Origin: Zarea fungicola
Lineage: Eukaryota; Ascomycota; Sordariomycetes; Hypocreales; Cordycipitaceae
Length of the DNA stretch: 64,000 bases
Assembly (NCBI GenBank): GCA_900169235.1
Contig: FWCC01000296.1
Span: 124,001-188,000 of the forward strand
Direction: 5' to 3'
The notes under the pieces were generated by a model, which saw only the letters and a program-made list of their open reading frames with translations, was not told where the DNA came from and did not search any database. Numbering within the stretch: position 1 is the first letter of the stretch; each line of letters begins with the position of its first letter. The position numbers were made by a program, and so were the translations under genes. This document shows, piece after piece, positions 35,060-47,647 of this stretch.

Positions 35060-36193
35060 TCACTCATCTTCATCGTCAGACCTTCCATCCCGTCCTCTTG
35101 CTCTTGCTCTCTCATTTCCCTTTTTGATGGATATTATGCATCCTTGCTCCTTGAGTCGCTTAGCTAGCTCGCTACTAGGCGCCATGCCAGGAAATTCCTT
35201 GGCGCTATAAACATGGAAAACTTCCGTTTTAGTATCAGTGAGCATTGGGAAATGTTTTACAATGGCTGCTCTCGCCGGATCGATCAGAATAAGGCTAAAT
35301 TTTAGTCGAAACGGACCAGGCGTACGACAAGAAAGATCGGAGAAGCAGAAGAAACAACCTTCAACCCCTCTGTCGTCTTCTCCTACAAAGGGCGTCGCCA
35401 CCGGGGTTCCCATCAAGCGGCGCTGATGTTGATACTCGTCCGGCATGTATGACGCATCCCTGGTGCCGGTGCTATCCAAAATGGAGCAGTTCAATACATA
35501 GTGAGAGTAGCGCAGATATGCTCGTTTTTCCTCTTCAGATAGACCAGGCCCGTCAATTTTAAGCTGCACAATAGGTGGTGGATCAATGACTCGTCTATCT
35601 CTGTCTCCAAACCCGCATGCTCTGGCGGCTCGAGGTTGCTGGCGGACCACCAAACTGAACTGCATGGCATCTATGGCTGATTCGCGATTCGGGCCTAGAA
35701 GATTGGGGATCCATGATGACTGTAGCCTCTGAGTCGTGGTCTGTGGCACACTGGGCCGACTTTGGCTCTCTTGGTTTCCTAGGACGTATTGAGGGTCATG
35801 GGATTGTTGAGCGGAGAATCCAGGCTGATAACGGCTTTCAGGAGTGTGCAGTCCTTGCGGCTGGCGAAACTGATCTAGAGGATGACCCGAGTATTGAGCA
35901 CCATAGACTGAGCTAGTCGGCGAAGTCATGGGGTATGTCATGCCGTGCGGTCCAGCATGGTAGTGTTGGTCTTGGGACGGACCACGCATTGTCGAGGAAT
36001 AGCTGGGTACACCTGCCAAGAGGCTATCCGGCGGGGGGAGCACTGTGCGTTGTTGCGTTGGTATTGTTTGAGGCAATGCCAAATGTGGCAGAGATTCTTC
36101 TCGATCATGTGTCGGGTCAGCGTGTGAGTGAGGCTCCATTGCTTCCAAAAACGCATAATCACGCAAAGGTCTAACAGAGATGTTGTTCTGCAT
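35060..36193 (-). CDS. velC: Velvet-domain regulator, VelC type
   Basis: The chosen ATG at 36193 gives 377 residues in one exon. The same frame stays open to an ATG at 36337 (425 residues), and there is another ATG at 36139. I prefer 36193 because an AT-rich TATA-like stretch lies at about 36265-36280 and the extra 48 residues look non-conserved. The first 175 residues are Gln/Pro/Ser-rich and disordered. The velvet domain spans about 178-360, with VVRQQPRAARACGFGDRDRR, then VIDPPPIVQLKI and EGCFFCFSDLSCRTPGPFRL, and ends EFPGM...QGCIISIKKGN. The CGFGDRDRR and GCFFCFSDLSCRT wording fits VelC better than VelB, VosA or VeA. Velvet proteins are NF-kB-like DNA-binding factors linking development, light and secondary metabolism. 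Subfamily assignment is from memory of the family pattern. Confidence 0.85.
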   Translation of the reverse strand: MQNNISVRPLRDYAFLEAMEPHSHADPTHDREESLPHLALPQTIPTQQRTVLPPPDSLLAGVPSYSSTMRGPSQDQHYHAGPHGMTYPMTSPTSSVYGAQYSGHPLDQFRQPQGLHTPESRYQPGFSAQQSHDPQYVLGNQESQSRPSVPQTTTQRLQSSWIPNLLGPNRESAIDAMQFSLVVRQQPRAARACGFGDRDRRVIDPPPIVQLKIDGPGLSEEEKRAYLRYSHYVLNCSILDSTGTRDASYMPDEYQHQRRLMGTPVATPFVGEDDRGVEGCFFCFSDLSCRTPGPFRLKFSLILIDPARAAIVKHFPMLTDTKTEVFHVYSAKEFPGMAPSSELAKRLKEQGCIISIKKGNERARARGRDGRSDDEDE

Positions 36194-39100
36194 GTGGCGA
36201 TTCAATGTCCCTTCCTGAATAGGACAAGGTTGCCTGCTGGCGTAATGCACAACCGCTAGTATCGGCCGGTGGCATATATAAATATGCGGTCGATCTTGTT
36301 CAAAGGAACCAAGTGAGTAGTAAAAAAGTGCCTGCACTATATCAAGACATGTATGCTATGCGCAGACTGGCCAGAAGGATGTTTGTCTAATACAAAGGCG
36401 TATGATGATACGAGTGCGATAATTGAGGGCTCGACACTATTATATACACAATTCGCAATATGAATCAGTCAGAGTCGAGCAAAGATGTGGTGGGAGTGCT
36501 GAGAAGAGTAGTGCGGGGAGTTGGTCTGATTCATTCAGAGGAGAGGAGTTGCGGTGCCCCCGGTCATAGCAAAAAGCAAATTCGGACAGCAACAACCAGC
36601 AGAGCCTGGTGGACCAGAGCGTGGGAGAAAAAAGCTCAATGTACGAGTATGCAGCTAGAGGTGGATTCCTAATGCGCACAACAAGACATACATGGAGGTA
36701 ATGAATGGCACAAGGAAGCGGGCCGCTTCTGGAGAAGCTGTTGTGAGGTGTGCGAGAGAGGGCAAGGTGAGCGTGAGGTGGAATGGCTGAGACGGGCACT
36801 GGGCCACAAGAGAGACAGGGTCTAAAGCCGTTGTCTAGCGTGCCTCTCACAGATTTTGGGGAATTAAATGTCTCTAGTAAGCGGAATTGGGTTGGTCAAG
36901 TGATTGCGCAACGTGCTGGTCCACCAAATTTAGCAGTTCTGCTCGTCAATCAGGCAAAGGTCGTTGAATGAGGCGCGCTGGTGGTGAGACAGGTAGACGG
37001 CGTGGTGGCCGGGATGGCGGGACGGTCGGGCGCGGCTGGGGGCACGTCTGCGGAGACAGAAGCGACGGATTCATGAATATGCAACAGCAAGCAGCGGCGA
37101 GCAGCGTTTTCCCCAATGTCTTGCAAGAAGCAGCAACTGGATGGCAGTGGAGTGTTGGATGAAACTGGTGGCATAGGCTGTTGTAATGGAGAGATGGCCG
37201 GGGAGTACCGCCCAGATGAATGGCAAAGTATCCCTAGTCGCTAGCAGGTCTATAAGCTATGAGAATACTTTTGTTGGCTGAGGCCAGTCGTGTAGTAATG
37301 GGACAAGTAGTTGCCCCGAGTCGACGGGTTGAGAAATGCCCAAGCAAGCAACCAGTGACGACAGGTTCAATGACAGATTTGCTAGGGCGCTGCGGCGTCA
37401 GGCCTAAGTCAGCCAGCGCACGTTCAGCGGAGTGCAGCAAAGCGCAGTACCACAGTCAGAAGTGACAGATCTCATTTGCGGCAAGGACAGCAACACATCC
37501 ATATTCAATCCTTGTCATGGAACTGAGCCCAGCTGCTACACGACCCTGTTGAGCCTGGGCTGGCAGACCCGCCAGAAGAGCCACAGCCGGTGCCCGCCAT
37601 GCGCGCCATACCTAGGCCCTGCACGGAGGATTGTTGTAACTAATATCCGTCAACAAGGAGCTGTGCCTGTGCGAACTGGATCGCGATGTAGTAGGCAGGT
37701 TGGTAGGGAACGCCACACCAGTGTGAATGCAAAAGGATTGGCGCTTGTCGCCCGAGCTTCAAATTGGCGGGAGAAGCCGTTCGCCCTGGGCTCCGTACTT
37801 TTAGCGTGTAACGACAACGGTACGGGCTCCCGTCCGCGGGTGACGTCAAGTGTCCTTTGTTACATGGCAGCGTTGGATCTGCCAAACCCCCCAGTCGACT
37901 CAGATAGCCTTGGCCGATTGTGGACAGAGTGAATGGGGGCAAATCCAATTAGGGATGAGTGTGAACACACTTGGGATCACCACTCGTGGCTGTGAGACTT
38001 GGAATGAGATGCATCACTTTGCGCACAGTATGGACTTGCTGAAGCAGGGCAGGCCGATATCGTGCAGGCCGCTAGAGACTGGGATTCGGCCAGCCAAATG
38101 TCAGATTGTCAAATTCGGTGAAAGTAGGTGCATCCTGTGGTTAGATCAGCCCAAGCAGAAGCAGGCTGCGGTTGGACTTCACTAGGCAACAGTATGGTTC
38201 ATGTTTGAATCAGCACCCTTCAACAAACAATATTGGCGAGTGCCGAATTGGGAGCTGCTCAAGGGGTAGAGAGTAAATAGATGACAGATGCCGTTTATTG
38301 CAGCTGCCGATGTGCGATCCCTGCTACCAAGTATGGGTAATTTTTAGCCTATTAGCCGCATTACCTTGAACACGGAGAGGAGACCAAACTCGATGTGGAA
38401 CCCAATGGCAAGACTTTGTTCCAGAGCACAGATGTAGACCCTACATAGCTATTTTTGTTGTTATTAGCCACAAAACTTTGGCGTTTGAGTTGTGATGGCT
38501 TTGCCCTCCATGCTCCATAACCAATACCAGTCTGGGCGGGCGCTGGAGCTGGAGATGTGCAACATTATCCATGCGTGTTCGTTTGTTGCCTCATGCGCTG
38601 CATTCCGAGCTGGTTTTGCCAAGACATGAGGATAGCTTGGACAGCTGGTTACGAGAATGCAGTGGGAGGTGTGATGGTCTCGCAAACTAGGTCGTGTCTT
38701 GACCGGAAGTGTGAGGATCCGATCAGGCCCAGAGCCTGGAAAACTTTGGAGAGCTTTTGGAGTGTTGATGAGGACGCTCGAGATGGAGCTGGCGCCACAC
38801 CCTAGAAGACACTTGTGGTGGGACTGGCAGTAGCACTAACTAGGGCAGAATGGAGTGGCTAGAGTGGCTTTTTTTTTCCAGGTTCCAAGTAGAACAGCGC
38901 AAACAGTATACGAAAAAAAAAAAGAAAAAAAAGCAAAGAGAGTCATATGGATTCGGAATACTTATTTGTCATTGTCTATTCTTATTTCTTATCAGTCTTC
39001 TTCTCATTGTAGTTGTCTGTGATGATGGCATTGTAGCATAGCTTGTACCAGCAATGATGCCCGATGTCTTGGTTACTGTGTCTTGCTAGGTTCTACTTCG

Positions 39101-42100
39101 CATGTTTGGCTTGTACAAGTCCTCACAGCAGGTACATTGAAGGTGCATAGGTAGATTGCTAAGGTAGATGGTATGAAGTACTGTAGGTACTAATTAACGG
39201 TACAGAAAAGAAGTCCTCCCTGTGGCTGGCTGTTCCATCCCTCACGCATTAGCTCCCCCCACCCCCCACGGCTCCTTCCTTAGTAGTAAAGGTCCAACTT
39301 GTTCCTCCCTTCCCATGGCAGCTCCCCGCCACCTGACGCCAAAGTAAACGGCAGCCGTTTTTCCCAGGGCTGATCGCTCAGTCAGCTGATGAATCCTTGT
39401 TCAACGGTCGTTTTTTTCCCCCTTGGCCACAATTTACGCCATGCCGTTTCATCAGCAAATGTACCAACTATTATTAACCAATTTTTGACTCGCCAACCCA
39501 CTGACTCCCCGGCTGGCGACTCTGCAATGCCATTGATAATGAAAAGAAACCTTCGCTCGCCCATAGCCTCGCTCTGAGAGAACTTCTATTTAGGTCCATT
39601 CCGATTAGAACGAACCACTGTCACAAATCAAAATTGTCGTACTCCTTGAGACCGTGATAACAGTCCAATTCCTTGCTCTACCCAACAACTTCTGCAAGCT
39701 TGTCGGTGCGGGGGGTGACGATCTACAACCAGCCCCGTGCCTCTAATTGAGGGACTCTTGAAGTTGTCCCTGTCGAACAGAGAAGATACCAGTTGAAGTG
39801 ACTCCTCCACTAGCCGGCTTGACCTTATTAGACTGGGAGCCAAGCCTGCAGTGAAGGAGGAGGAGGGGCGGGCATGGACGAACCCCAGCAGTTGCATAAT
39901 AACAGCTCCATTATTGCCGGTCCAGCTTAGATCTTGGACAATAGACAGCCTCTCACAAGTAATTGCCAGGCAACAGGAGCTAGAGTGCAGGTGGTGTTGC
40001 TCTGATGAAAGAGATCATCACAGCCCTCTCATCCTGCATTTCTGCCTTGCCAACGCCACCATACGCCCGCCAATTGTTTGTAGACCAGAAACGCATCATT
40101 CGGCGATGTGATCTACCTCTGTGCCAGCCACAAGACTCCATTTGAGCAATGAATTCCCCGGTCCCTACACAGAGTTCTGCATGTCTTGCAGTAAAAGCGT
40201 GCTTGCATGCACACCAAACAACGGCAATCCTGTTTATCCACTTCCCCGTTTTCGTCATTGACGGAATATGCGTAACTAGTGCCTCTTTGGGATCTCTACC
40301 GGGTTCAATCGTTGTCTTGCAACTGTTGGAACTTGCAACGCGATAATCTTGTCCGCTCGGGGCAACAACGCGCATGTCTTGTGCCGCATGTCTTAGCCAT
40401 TCTTATCGAATGTACTCTATATAACTTGGCCTTGTAGCCCTTGCCCGTCTCTGAGCGAATGTGGCCAGCTCGTGGAACTCGAACATGGCGTTGCGTGAAA
40501 GGGGGCCGTCTCCACTCTCCAGATACATGTCCCGTGTCACTGATTATCATGTTTTATTAGGTGCTGGGAATTTCGGAGCATTTTCGTATCGCAGAACCGT
40601 CGCTGCTTTCTTGCTTAGTTCCCACATTCGGTGAAAGAGCTCAATTAAACAAACATTCCAGTATTACCAAGGATTAAGTCCCCCTATCAGCATAGGAATC
40701 ACGTTGGTGGATATGAAGCGCTTGCTTGGCACGAAATCTAACGGGCGGTGCGACATTCGCGATTAAAAGCACCTATGCAACTCCAGCAAACTTCCCCCAT
40801 CCGAAACATCGGCAGTAGAACTGACAAAACCAGAAAAACAAAAAGAAACAAAAAGAAAACGCACGTGGGCATCGGCTTAGACAACGATGCTTCACCGGCT
40901 GGCTCCAAGCGATCCGAATGCCAGACAATGGCGCCTTGGATCAGACTCTGACCATGAGAAAGGTGAAAACAGAAAATCTAGCGCCGATTGTGAATCACGA
41001 GGTGCCGGATTGGTAGTTATGAAAGAGAAACAGTGACCAAGACGAGGTAGTGCTGCGAATTCAGCCAACAGCCCAAAGCCAACCTGTTTAGCTCGTCTTT
41101 TCTTTTCTTTTCTTTTTTATTTTGCTCCATGAGAGACACCAGGGGTGAGTGTGACTAAGATACCCAATCCCGGTCTCACCGCAATGTAATAAATCGAAAA
41201 TTTGAGACTGCGGGCATTGGACTTCGGCAGCGGGAGCATCCGCGCCAGTGGATTCTTTGGCGAGAAAAAAAAAAGAAATCAAGGAATAGAAGGGGAAAAA
41301 ATGATGACGGAAGCGTAAACGGCGCAGATGGGCGGGCATGCAACGGTGTTTGCCTCAATTGCGATCTGTGTGACATGACAGGGACAGTCATTTTTTATCT
41401 ATTGGTGGGGGGGGGGAAATGATAAGTCCAACGTGTTCATCGTCCATGCCTGGGGTGAGAGGTGGCCTTTCGATCCGAATGTACTACCGTGTACATTGTA
41501 TGCTATGGCTTGTCCCTTTCCCCCCTCCCGCCTTTTCGTAGTCTGACCTCACTCAGAGCTCGTTTGTCGAGGTTAACGAGGCGTGGCCCAGGTCGAGGGT
41601 ATCGCGTATTGACGTGTCTAGGAATTCAAAATACATTCCGCAGATAATCAAGCGAGTTTCCGCATCCCCCCTTCCTACCTCCCTTGTGAGTCATATCACG
41701 TAAAGGGCCTGTCGATTGGGCGTTTTGCCGCCTGCAACAAAAGTTTGGCACTATATGGAGATCAAAATTGAAATCGAAATGGATCACGCTCTACGCGAAT
41801 ATAGGAGGTGATTCAGATAACTGCTTTTACCAAGCCTTGGCATTAAATGGAATTGAATCACAGTGGACGAATATACTTGACGCTGGTCTGACACTGCATG
41901 TGGTATAAAGCTTTTATTGTATTTTTATCATAGTACCTTCTGCTTCTCCATCCATGTTTTGCTCGCCTCGAAAAGATGGCATGAACCGCGAGACCGAGTT
42001 TACGTTTTTATCACAGACAACCAAATTTCAACAACGAAATGAAGTAGAAGAGAAAGCAAACTAAATGTACTGAAAATGAACTATACATTCAAAAATACAA

Positions 42101-42466
42101 AGATAGGGTCTCCTTGTAGCGTGTTTCCCAAATGAAGAACATCGACCCAAATCGCCATTGACATCCCGTAGTCGATCAAAAAGAAATAATAACATGTAAT
42201 ATCCCAAGTCTTCAAATCTAGGTGTTCGTTCCTACACCCCGAAGAAAATAACCAATCAAATGAAGCATCGCTGAAATTCAAGTCGCAATTTTTAATGTCA
42301 AGAATAATTTTGGGCCGACAGATCGCAACTGTCAATAAGTGGTTCTGCGTTTTAGCAGTCTATATGCGAGGGGGTATATGTTAGTCCGAGTATAAATCGG
42401 ACCAATTTCGAAACAATGAACTTGCTCATAGCAGTTGAGTTGAAGAGTCTTCGTTGGCCTTATCCT
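36194..42466. other. 6.3 kb intergenic desert upstream of velC
   Basis: Apart from the possible in-frame velC extension (to 36337), I see no supportable gene. Frames such as 36440-36850 (-) and 41088-41339 (-) look like translated leader or low-complexity DNA. The stretch has GGTAC/TAGGTA-like bits near 39130-39200 and A-rich runs near 38910 and 40830. A long 5' leader and promoter for a developmental regulator would fit. Confidence 0.5.
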
Positions 42467-43925
42467 CTACCAGGCCATCACCATCACGACCGCTACTGTG
42501 GCAAACAATACTGTGACAAACGTCGAAGTAGCGCCGTGTGCTATGCCCAATCGGGGTGCTCCTGACGTCGCTGTATCATTCACAAATCCCGGTCCGCATA
42601 TTGTATTGACTTGGCGTGCGGCACCCTTGTAAGTGGATGAAATCTTTTGCGACCGGTCCGAGGCGGCAGCGTGGAAAATGGCCATAGTTTGGCTAGTGCA
42701 CCACCCGCACGAGGGGGTTGTGCTTGTTGGCAGGGACAGACCCAAGGGCATCGAATAGAAGAAAATGTCAGACGGGTTGGTAACATTTGTAACAGCGCTG
42801 GCGAAACAGTAGTTTTGCGTTTGCGGATTCTGCAAACACGTCACTGCATAGAGGGTCTTATATGCACGCAGACCGTCAAAGGCTGCAATGACTTGTCCCT
42901 GGTTGCTGTCGTACTCCTTTTTACAGTTGGAGGCATCTAGCAGGTTCTTGGCGGCCTGGGTAAGAAACTGATCGCATTTATTGACATCGGCTGCGCAGGT
43001 TGCATCGAGGACGCGGACGATGCTGACCAGTTGCTTCTCGGCCTGGAAGAACGAGTTGGATGTCTGTTTAGAAAAAGAAAAGAAAGTCAGTCACTTGTTC
43101 GTCTCTTTGTGTTCGGGGCTACAGATGATAACATACTTGTAGCATCATAGAAAGTGGGTAGCACTTCTTGAAGGTTGGATCGTTCAAGAGCGTTTTCATA
43201 AAAGTAGGGCAAGCATCCGTGGTGCTGCTTGGGCTTTTGAAGATGGAGGATGGCGCGTCGTCAAAAGGGGAGGGAAGCGGTGAAGATGTAGCGTCTGACG
43301 ACGACGAAGAGACGTCAGTGGTGGATGACGGCTTCCTTGGCGACAGCATTGTGCCCGAGTCTGCAGTCGGGGTAACTCCAGCATCACTGCCCGCGTCAGA
43401 GCTTGCTCGGCGAACAAGCATGTCACTGGTTTCCTGTACTGGGTTGGGATCTCGCTTCACAAGATCCAATTGCCTTGTAAAGTACGTAACTGGCATTGGC
43501 GCATGCAGATCATCGGCTATCAACTGCACCTCTTGCTCCACATCACCCGTCAAGGTAGGTATCGTAGGCGATGCAGCGGGTACGGCGACCATGTCACTGA
43601 CAGTTACATCCAGTGGATGGGGTGCCAAATCCGACCCATGAGCAGCAGCAGCGCATGTCATGAGCATCAGCATGCCACCGGCGTGCAAGAACATAGTCGA
43701 ATGACGGCGGCGCGGCGCTCTGGGGGAGGTCAATAGCAACTGCGACGACGAGGATATCGAGGAAATAGATCCGGGTCGGCGCCGGGGCCGGGACGCGGCG
43801 CGCGTCCGGGAATGATGGTTGGGCGTTGTGCTACCCGCCGTTGAGGAATGTGAGACATGATTCGCCATGCCTTCGGCATGAGGCGGGTCCGGCTTTCTGG
43901 ATGTCTTGCGGCGACGGCGAGCCAA
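42467..43925 (-). CDS. DUF7729-type cysteine-containing cell-surface protein
   Basis: Two exons (43925-43137, then 43063-42467) encode 461 residues from the ATG at 43925. Starting at the internal ATG at 43694 (MFLHAGGMLMLMTCAAAAHG, signal-like) gives 384. An Arg-rich N terminus is followed by a hydrophobic segment, a Ser-rich region, and then the conserved domain. The domain opens CPTFMKTLLNDPTFKKCYPLS and joins across the intron to TSNSFFQAEKQLVSIVRVLD. It continues with regularly spaced cysteines (DATC, NKCDQF, SNCKKEY, VTCLQN, YCFA, CGWCTSQT, ICGPGF). The C terminus is hydrophobic after a small-residue stretch (TSGAPRLG...VTVLFATVAVVMVMAW), typical of a GPI-anchor signal. It is probably an extracellular GPI-anchored protein; biochemical role unknown. 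The family name is from memory of the domain pattern. Confidence 0.78.
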
Positions 43926-46900
43926 GAGAGGGCGGGTACAGACCAGAGGATTCTGCTACCTCCTATTACTACTAATACTCGCGGCTGACGTGTAATAGTG
44001 CCGGTGGGAAGCCAATGAGCTCGTGTCTACCGTAGAGTAGGGAAGGGTGGAAGAAGGCAAGAATCCGGAAACGGACGTCGAAGGATCGAAGGCGTCGCAC
44101 GAAAACACGGCGCAGGACAGACCAGGTATGGGGCTACAGAAACGATTCTTTGTTGAGCTGCCGACTACTCCGTACTTGGATATGTTGTTTCTTGGCCGCT
44201 GGCCTCTGTTCGTAGCGACCGTGGCTGCGTACTATGTAGATATGTTGGAGACTTCAAAGAGTTCTTTGCCTAGAACGCACGTCGCCTGAGTGAATAGAGC
44301 TCACGTATTGCCAAGAAAAAGAAAAGAGAGACGGTAGTTGGAGACAATGGCAGTATGAAAGGAGTGTGCGTGTACTGTGATGGTACAGCAATGTGGTTGT
44401 CGAGCGACACGAGCTGGGAAAAGCTGCACAACAACGTGTCGACGGAGCCAGGATAGAAAGCTCCGTATGTACTCCGTACAAGGCAATCTATTTTTTTCTC
44501 CTTATTATTCCCTTGTCAACTCTACCAACACTATGCGGGACTGGAGCCCCGTTGGAAATGACAGGGATGTTGGGGTACGCGGGACGGTGGGCGGTGGTGG
44601 CGGTTGGACGGTAATTAGAAGCAACTGTGGTGGGCTTCCGCTGGGATAAGAAAGCAGCTAGCCGTGAGACGTAACAAGGCTCGATTTATTGGATAAGGGC
44701 AGGCAATGGATAAAAAGCCGACGAAAAGGTGAGATATTTAGCTGCAGAGGAAGATTGTGTAGCAACTGGCCAGACTGGCATCTTATTAGCGCCCGATAGA
44801 GGAGAGGCACATTGCTGTCGACGGCTGCCATTTTATCAGTCCGTGTGTCTGTCCTAGCGGTCGCCTGGCCCCCTTAGCGGCCTTTCTTTGGTACAGTGCT
44901 GTGCTGTGCCTGAGAAGCTTGTGGCCACCAGGCACGCACTAGTCCATCTCAGTGTGGGTGAGCATGAAGCCCCAAAAATGGCGTCGGTATTTAATGACTG
45001 GCTATCCTGCGGAGCACGGCTGCATCTCTCATTGGTGTTGAAAAAGATCACTCAGTTGAGGCAAGCCAAATAATAAAAAATGGTGCCTTTTGGCGGGTGC
45101 CAGGTGGAGGCCCTGCAGGTACGATACGGGAAGCCCACATAATACCTCGCTCCAGGCCACGCCATGCAATACCCATCCGTGATGGACCATCCTGCTTGCT
45201 ATATACATACATAGTAAGTTACATTCCCTATTCTTATAACCAGGGCTGTTATATGTGAAATCTCGCTTGAAAGTGTGTCCTTGTCCTTCTACCGCGTTGA
45301 GCGGTGTCGTCTGCGTCTTTTCTCATATGGCAGCCAGAAGAAACTTGGACAGCGGATGGTCAATTGATAATTGCTGGTGGTAATTGCCCAAAACTGATTA
45401 CACCTATTCCATTACTCGGACGACCATCGCCCACTCACTCACCGTAAGCCAGCCATACTAACTAGCCCAGCATCATAGTTACCATCATCAGGCCATCCAA
45501 TCAAATCCATTTGAGCAAGAGAAGTGAGACTCATAAAAAAGTGGGAAAGCCAAGAGAAACAATATGACCTATTTGTTTATCGAACGTTGTGTTCTCTTCA
45601 TGTCCTAGTGATAAACGGCGCTTCTAGAAGAAGGGACGGGGGTGCCAACAAAAGCTTCAAGCCCCTTGCTGCGTCTGGTGTATCGATGCAATGTTGTCGG
45701 TGTTGCATCGTGTGCTATGTACTCCGTACAGATTGCCAGTATGACCGTAGCTATTGTTGTATATGTTATTATTAATACCACTTTGACTCTCATTGTCTGA
45801 ACATTCTCTAAAGCAATTTACTCGTGCAAGGGCTGCGGGGAAAGACGAATAGCACCACTGAAGCCAGGGCCAACATGCAATCCTAGCAGCCACCTTGAAA
45901 CTATTGGACCACCGATTCTTTGTGTCGAGCACGCGACGCCACTAGGCAGTTCTACAAGGAGGTCTAGACCAGCCGCTAGAACAAGGGTAGTAGTGGGTTC
46001 ACTATTCTAAATTAGTAAAATTACTAATATGCGGCCTTGCCATGCGCGCCAAGCATTCAAAGCTTCTGTGCCTGCCAAGGAATAAATACTGGTCGTGGTA
46101 CTGTGACAACTACCAGCAGTCAGTGGTCGGTCAGAGGTCATGCAGTCTCAGTCAAAATGATCGGTATTGATCGCACTTTGTTTAGTAATTAGTTGGCATT
46201 TTCTGTGTCGTCAATCCGTTATTTAAGTCGTCAAATTCTCCGATTGCAAGGGGCAAATCTTGCGGAGTAGACGTGGCGCGACTTCCTTCTCATTATAGCC
46301 GACATACAAGTTAAGATTCTTGTCATCACATTCGGTGACAATATTCACGCAATTACAATTATCAGTAGCGGCAAGCAACCCCCCGTTGTCCCATTGGCTT
46401 CTCTTGACTCAATACATAATCTCTGTACACAATCTCATCCCTGTACGTACACATTGCGGTCATCTGCCTTCTCGACACAAGCCTCTCGATTATTTCTCTG
46501 TACGTAAGCAATAGTTGACATCCTTTCTTTTTTTCCCGAACGCTGCCGGTTTCTAGAATTGCGTTGGCTTCCTCACATATCCATTCTCTCTCCACTGCGG
46601 AGTACCAAAGTCAAGTACCCAGAGGCCACTTATCAATCTATCCCATACAGAACAATCCGCTTCAATATGTATTAATTAATCAACTGTCATTATTACGTAT
46701 GTCTCTACGCTTGTAGGTCCTCTTTGTTCGTATCTTTTGAAACCAGGCATTTCTAGCTATCAAATTTGCTACTGCTAATTAAAGATCCAGTCACCTGGGC
46801 GTGCTAAGCGCCACTTCCGTGAGTACAACTGTGTTTTAGAAAGAAAACACGCAGGCCTCTTCTTTCCCTTTTTCTTTGCGTTTCTCAAGCCTTATTCTAC

Positions 46901-47647
46901 ATGATAAGTTTAAAGCGTGCCAAGGGGCTTTTTATGATGGTAGGAAACTAGTGATCCACTATCCCAAGTCGCCTATTCGACACGCACTGCTTTGGAAACA
47001 GTCTCAGGTAAATATGTTGTCAGAGGAACAAGTCAAAAAGAATATATAAGAATATTTATTTGTTCATGTCAACAGGCGAACTACCGGATGTAGATGTAGT
47101 ACGCATGCGCACCGTCGAAGTTGTTTCGCTTAGCCTCGTCCCAGCCTTCAGAAAGTAAAGTGCTATTTTTCTTTCGAGTCAAACTTTTGCCTTCGGCTTT
47201 TCTGTACAGAACATATCAATCTAAAGAGGCTATTGCATATGTTCTTCTGATGAAATCATTAAATTATTACCATCACTAGGCTGCGGAATATCAAGCGCGT
47301 CGAGACTGATCACCATCAAAACTCAGTCTTTTTTGGGGCAAATGTCAAATACATTGATGTATTGAGGGGAATTAAAAATATACCGCAGAGCATTAAAGCA
47401 TGCCCATAAATAGAAACCAAATAGAAAAAGAAAGATCGTCTATATACACACTTTTTATTCCCGACCCAGAAGTTGATGTAAACCCCCGTTCATGTTTTTT
47501 TCTCTTTACATGCAACGTTCAAAAGGGACACTAAAAACGACAAGAAAGAAAAACGCCGGATAGCATGCAAGAGAACGGTGGAACCCTATTCTCATATGAA
47601 AATTTAAGCAAAATCTTGCGCAAATAAGCCAATTACCCCTCCTTGCT
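43926..47647. other. 3.7 kb intergenic region with a possible mini-gene
   Basis: Mostly without coding signal. It holds three copies of TACTCCGTA (44166, 44470, 45720) and, near the ABC gene, a tiny spliced coding candidate (47081-47316, separate entry). The open frame 44047-44289 (+) in the DUF7729 promoter has no recognisable content. Confidence 0.5.
47081..47316 (-). CDS. Candidate spliced mini-gene (about 36 residues), unknown
   Basis: The best evidence is the minus-strand stretch 47145-47081, which ends in TAG. It has strongly coding-like codons (AAC AAC TTC GAC ... TAC TAC ATC TAC ATC CGG) giving GWDEAKRNNFDGAHAYYIYIR. An ATG at 47316 opens a second coding-like piece (MVISLDALDIPQPSD). 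Splicing from a GTAATA donor at 47270 to an AG ending at 47146 joins them in phase. The acceptor (GAAG) is not the preferred CAG/TAG, and other acceptors upstream would lengthen the second exon with KAEGKSLTRKKNS-like sequence. It could instead be a relic exon. I do not recognise the product. Confidence 0.25.

Noticed and set aside
36440..36850. 136-codon minus-strand frame upstream of velC
   Set aside because: No domain or coding bias; more likely transcribed leader or promoter DNA.
42081..42335. 84-codon minus-strand frame
   Set aside because: It lacks an ATG at its start, uses AT-ending codons unlike real genes here, and its product is unrecognised.
44047..44289. 80-codon plus-strand frame divergent from the DUF7729 gene
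   Set aside because: It sits in the likely promoter/leader, has no homology that I recognise and no splice or conservation evidence.
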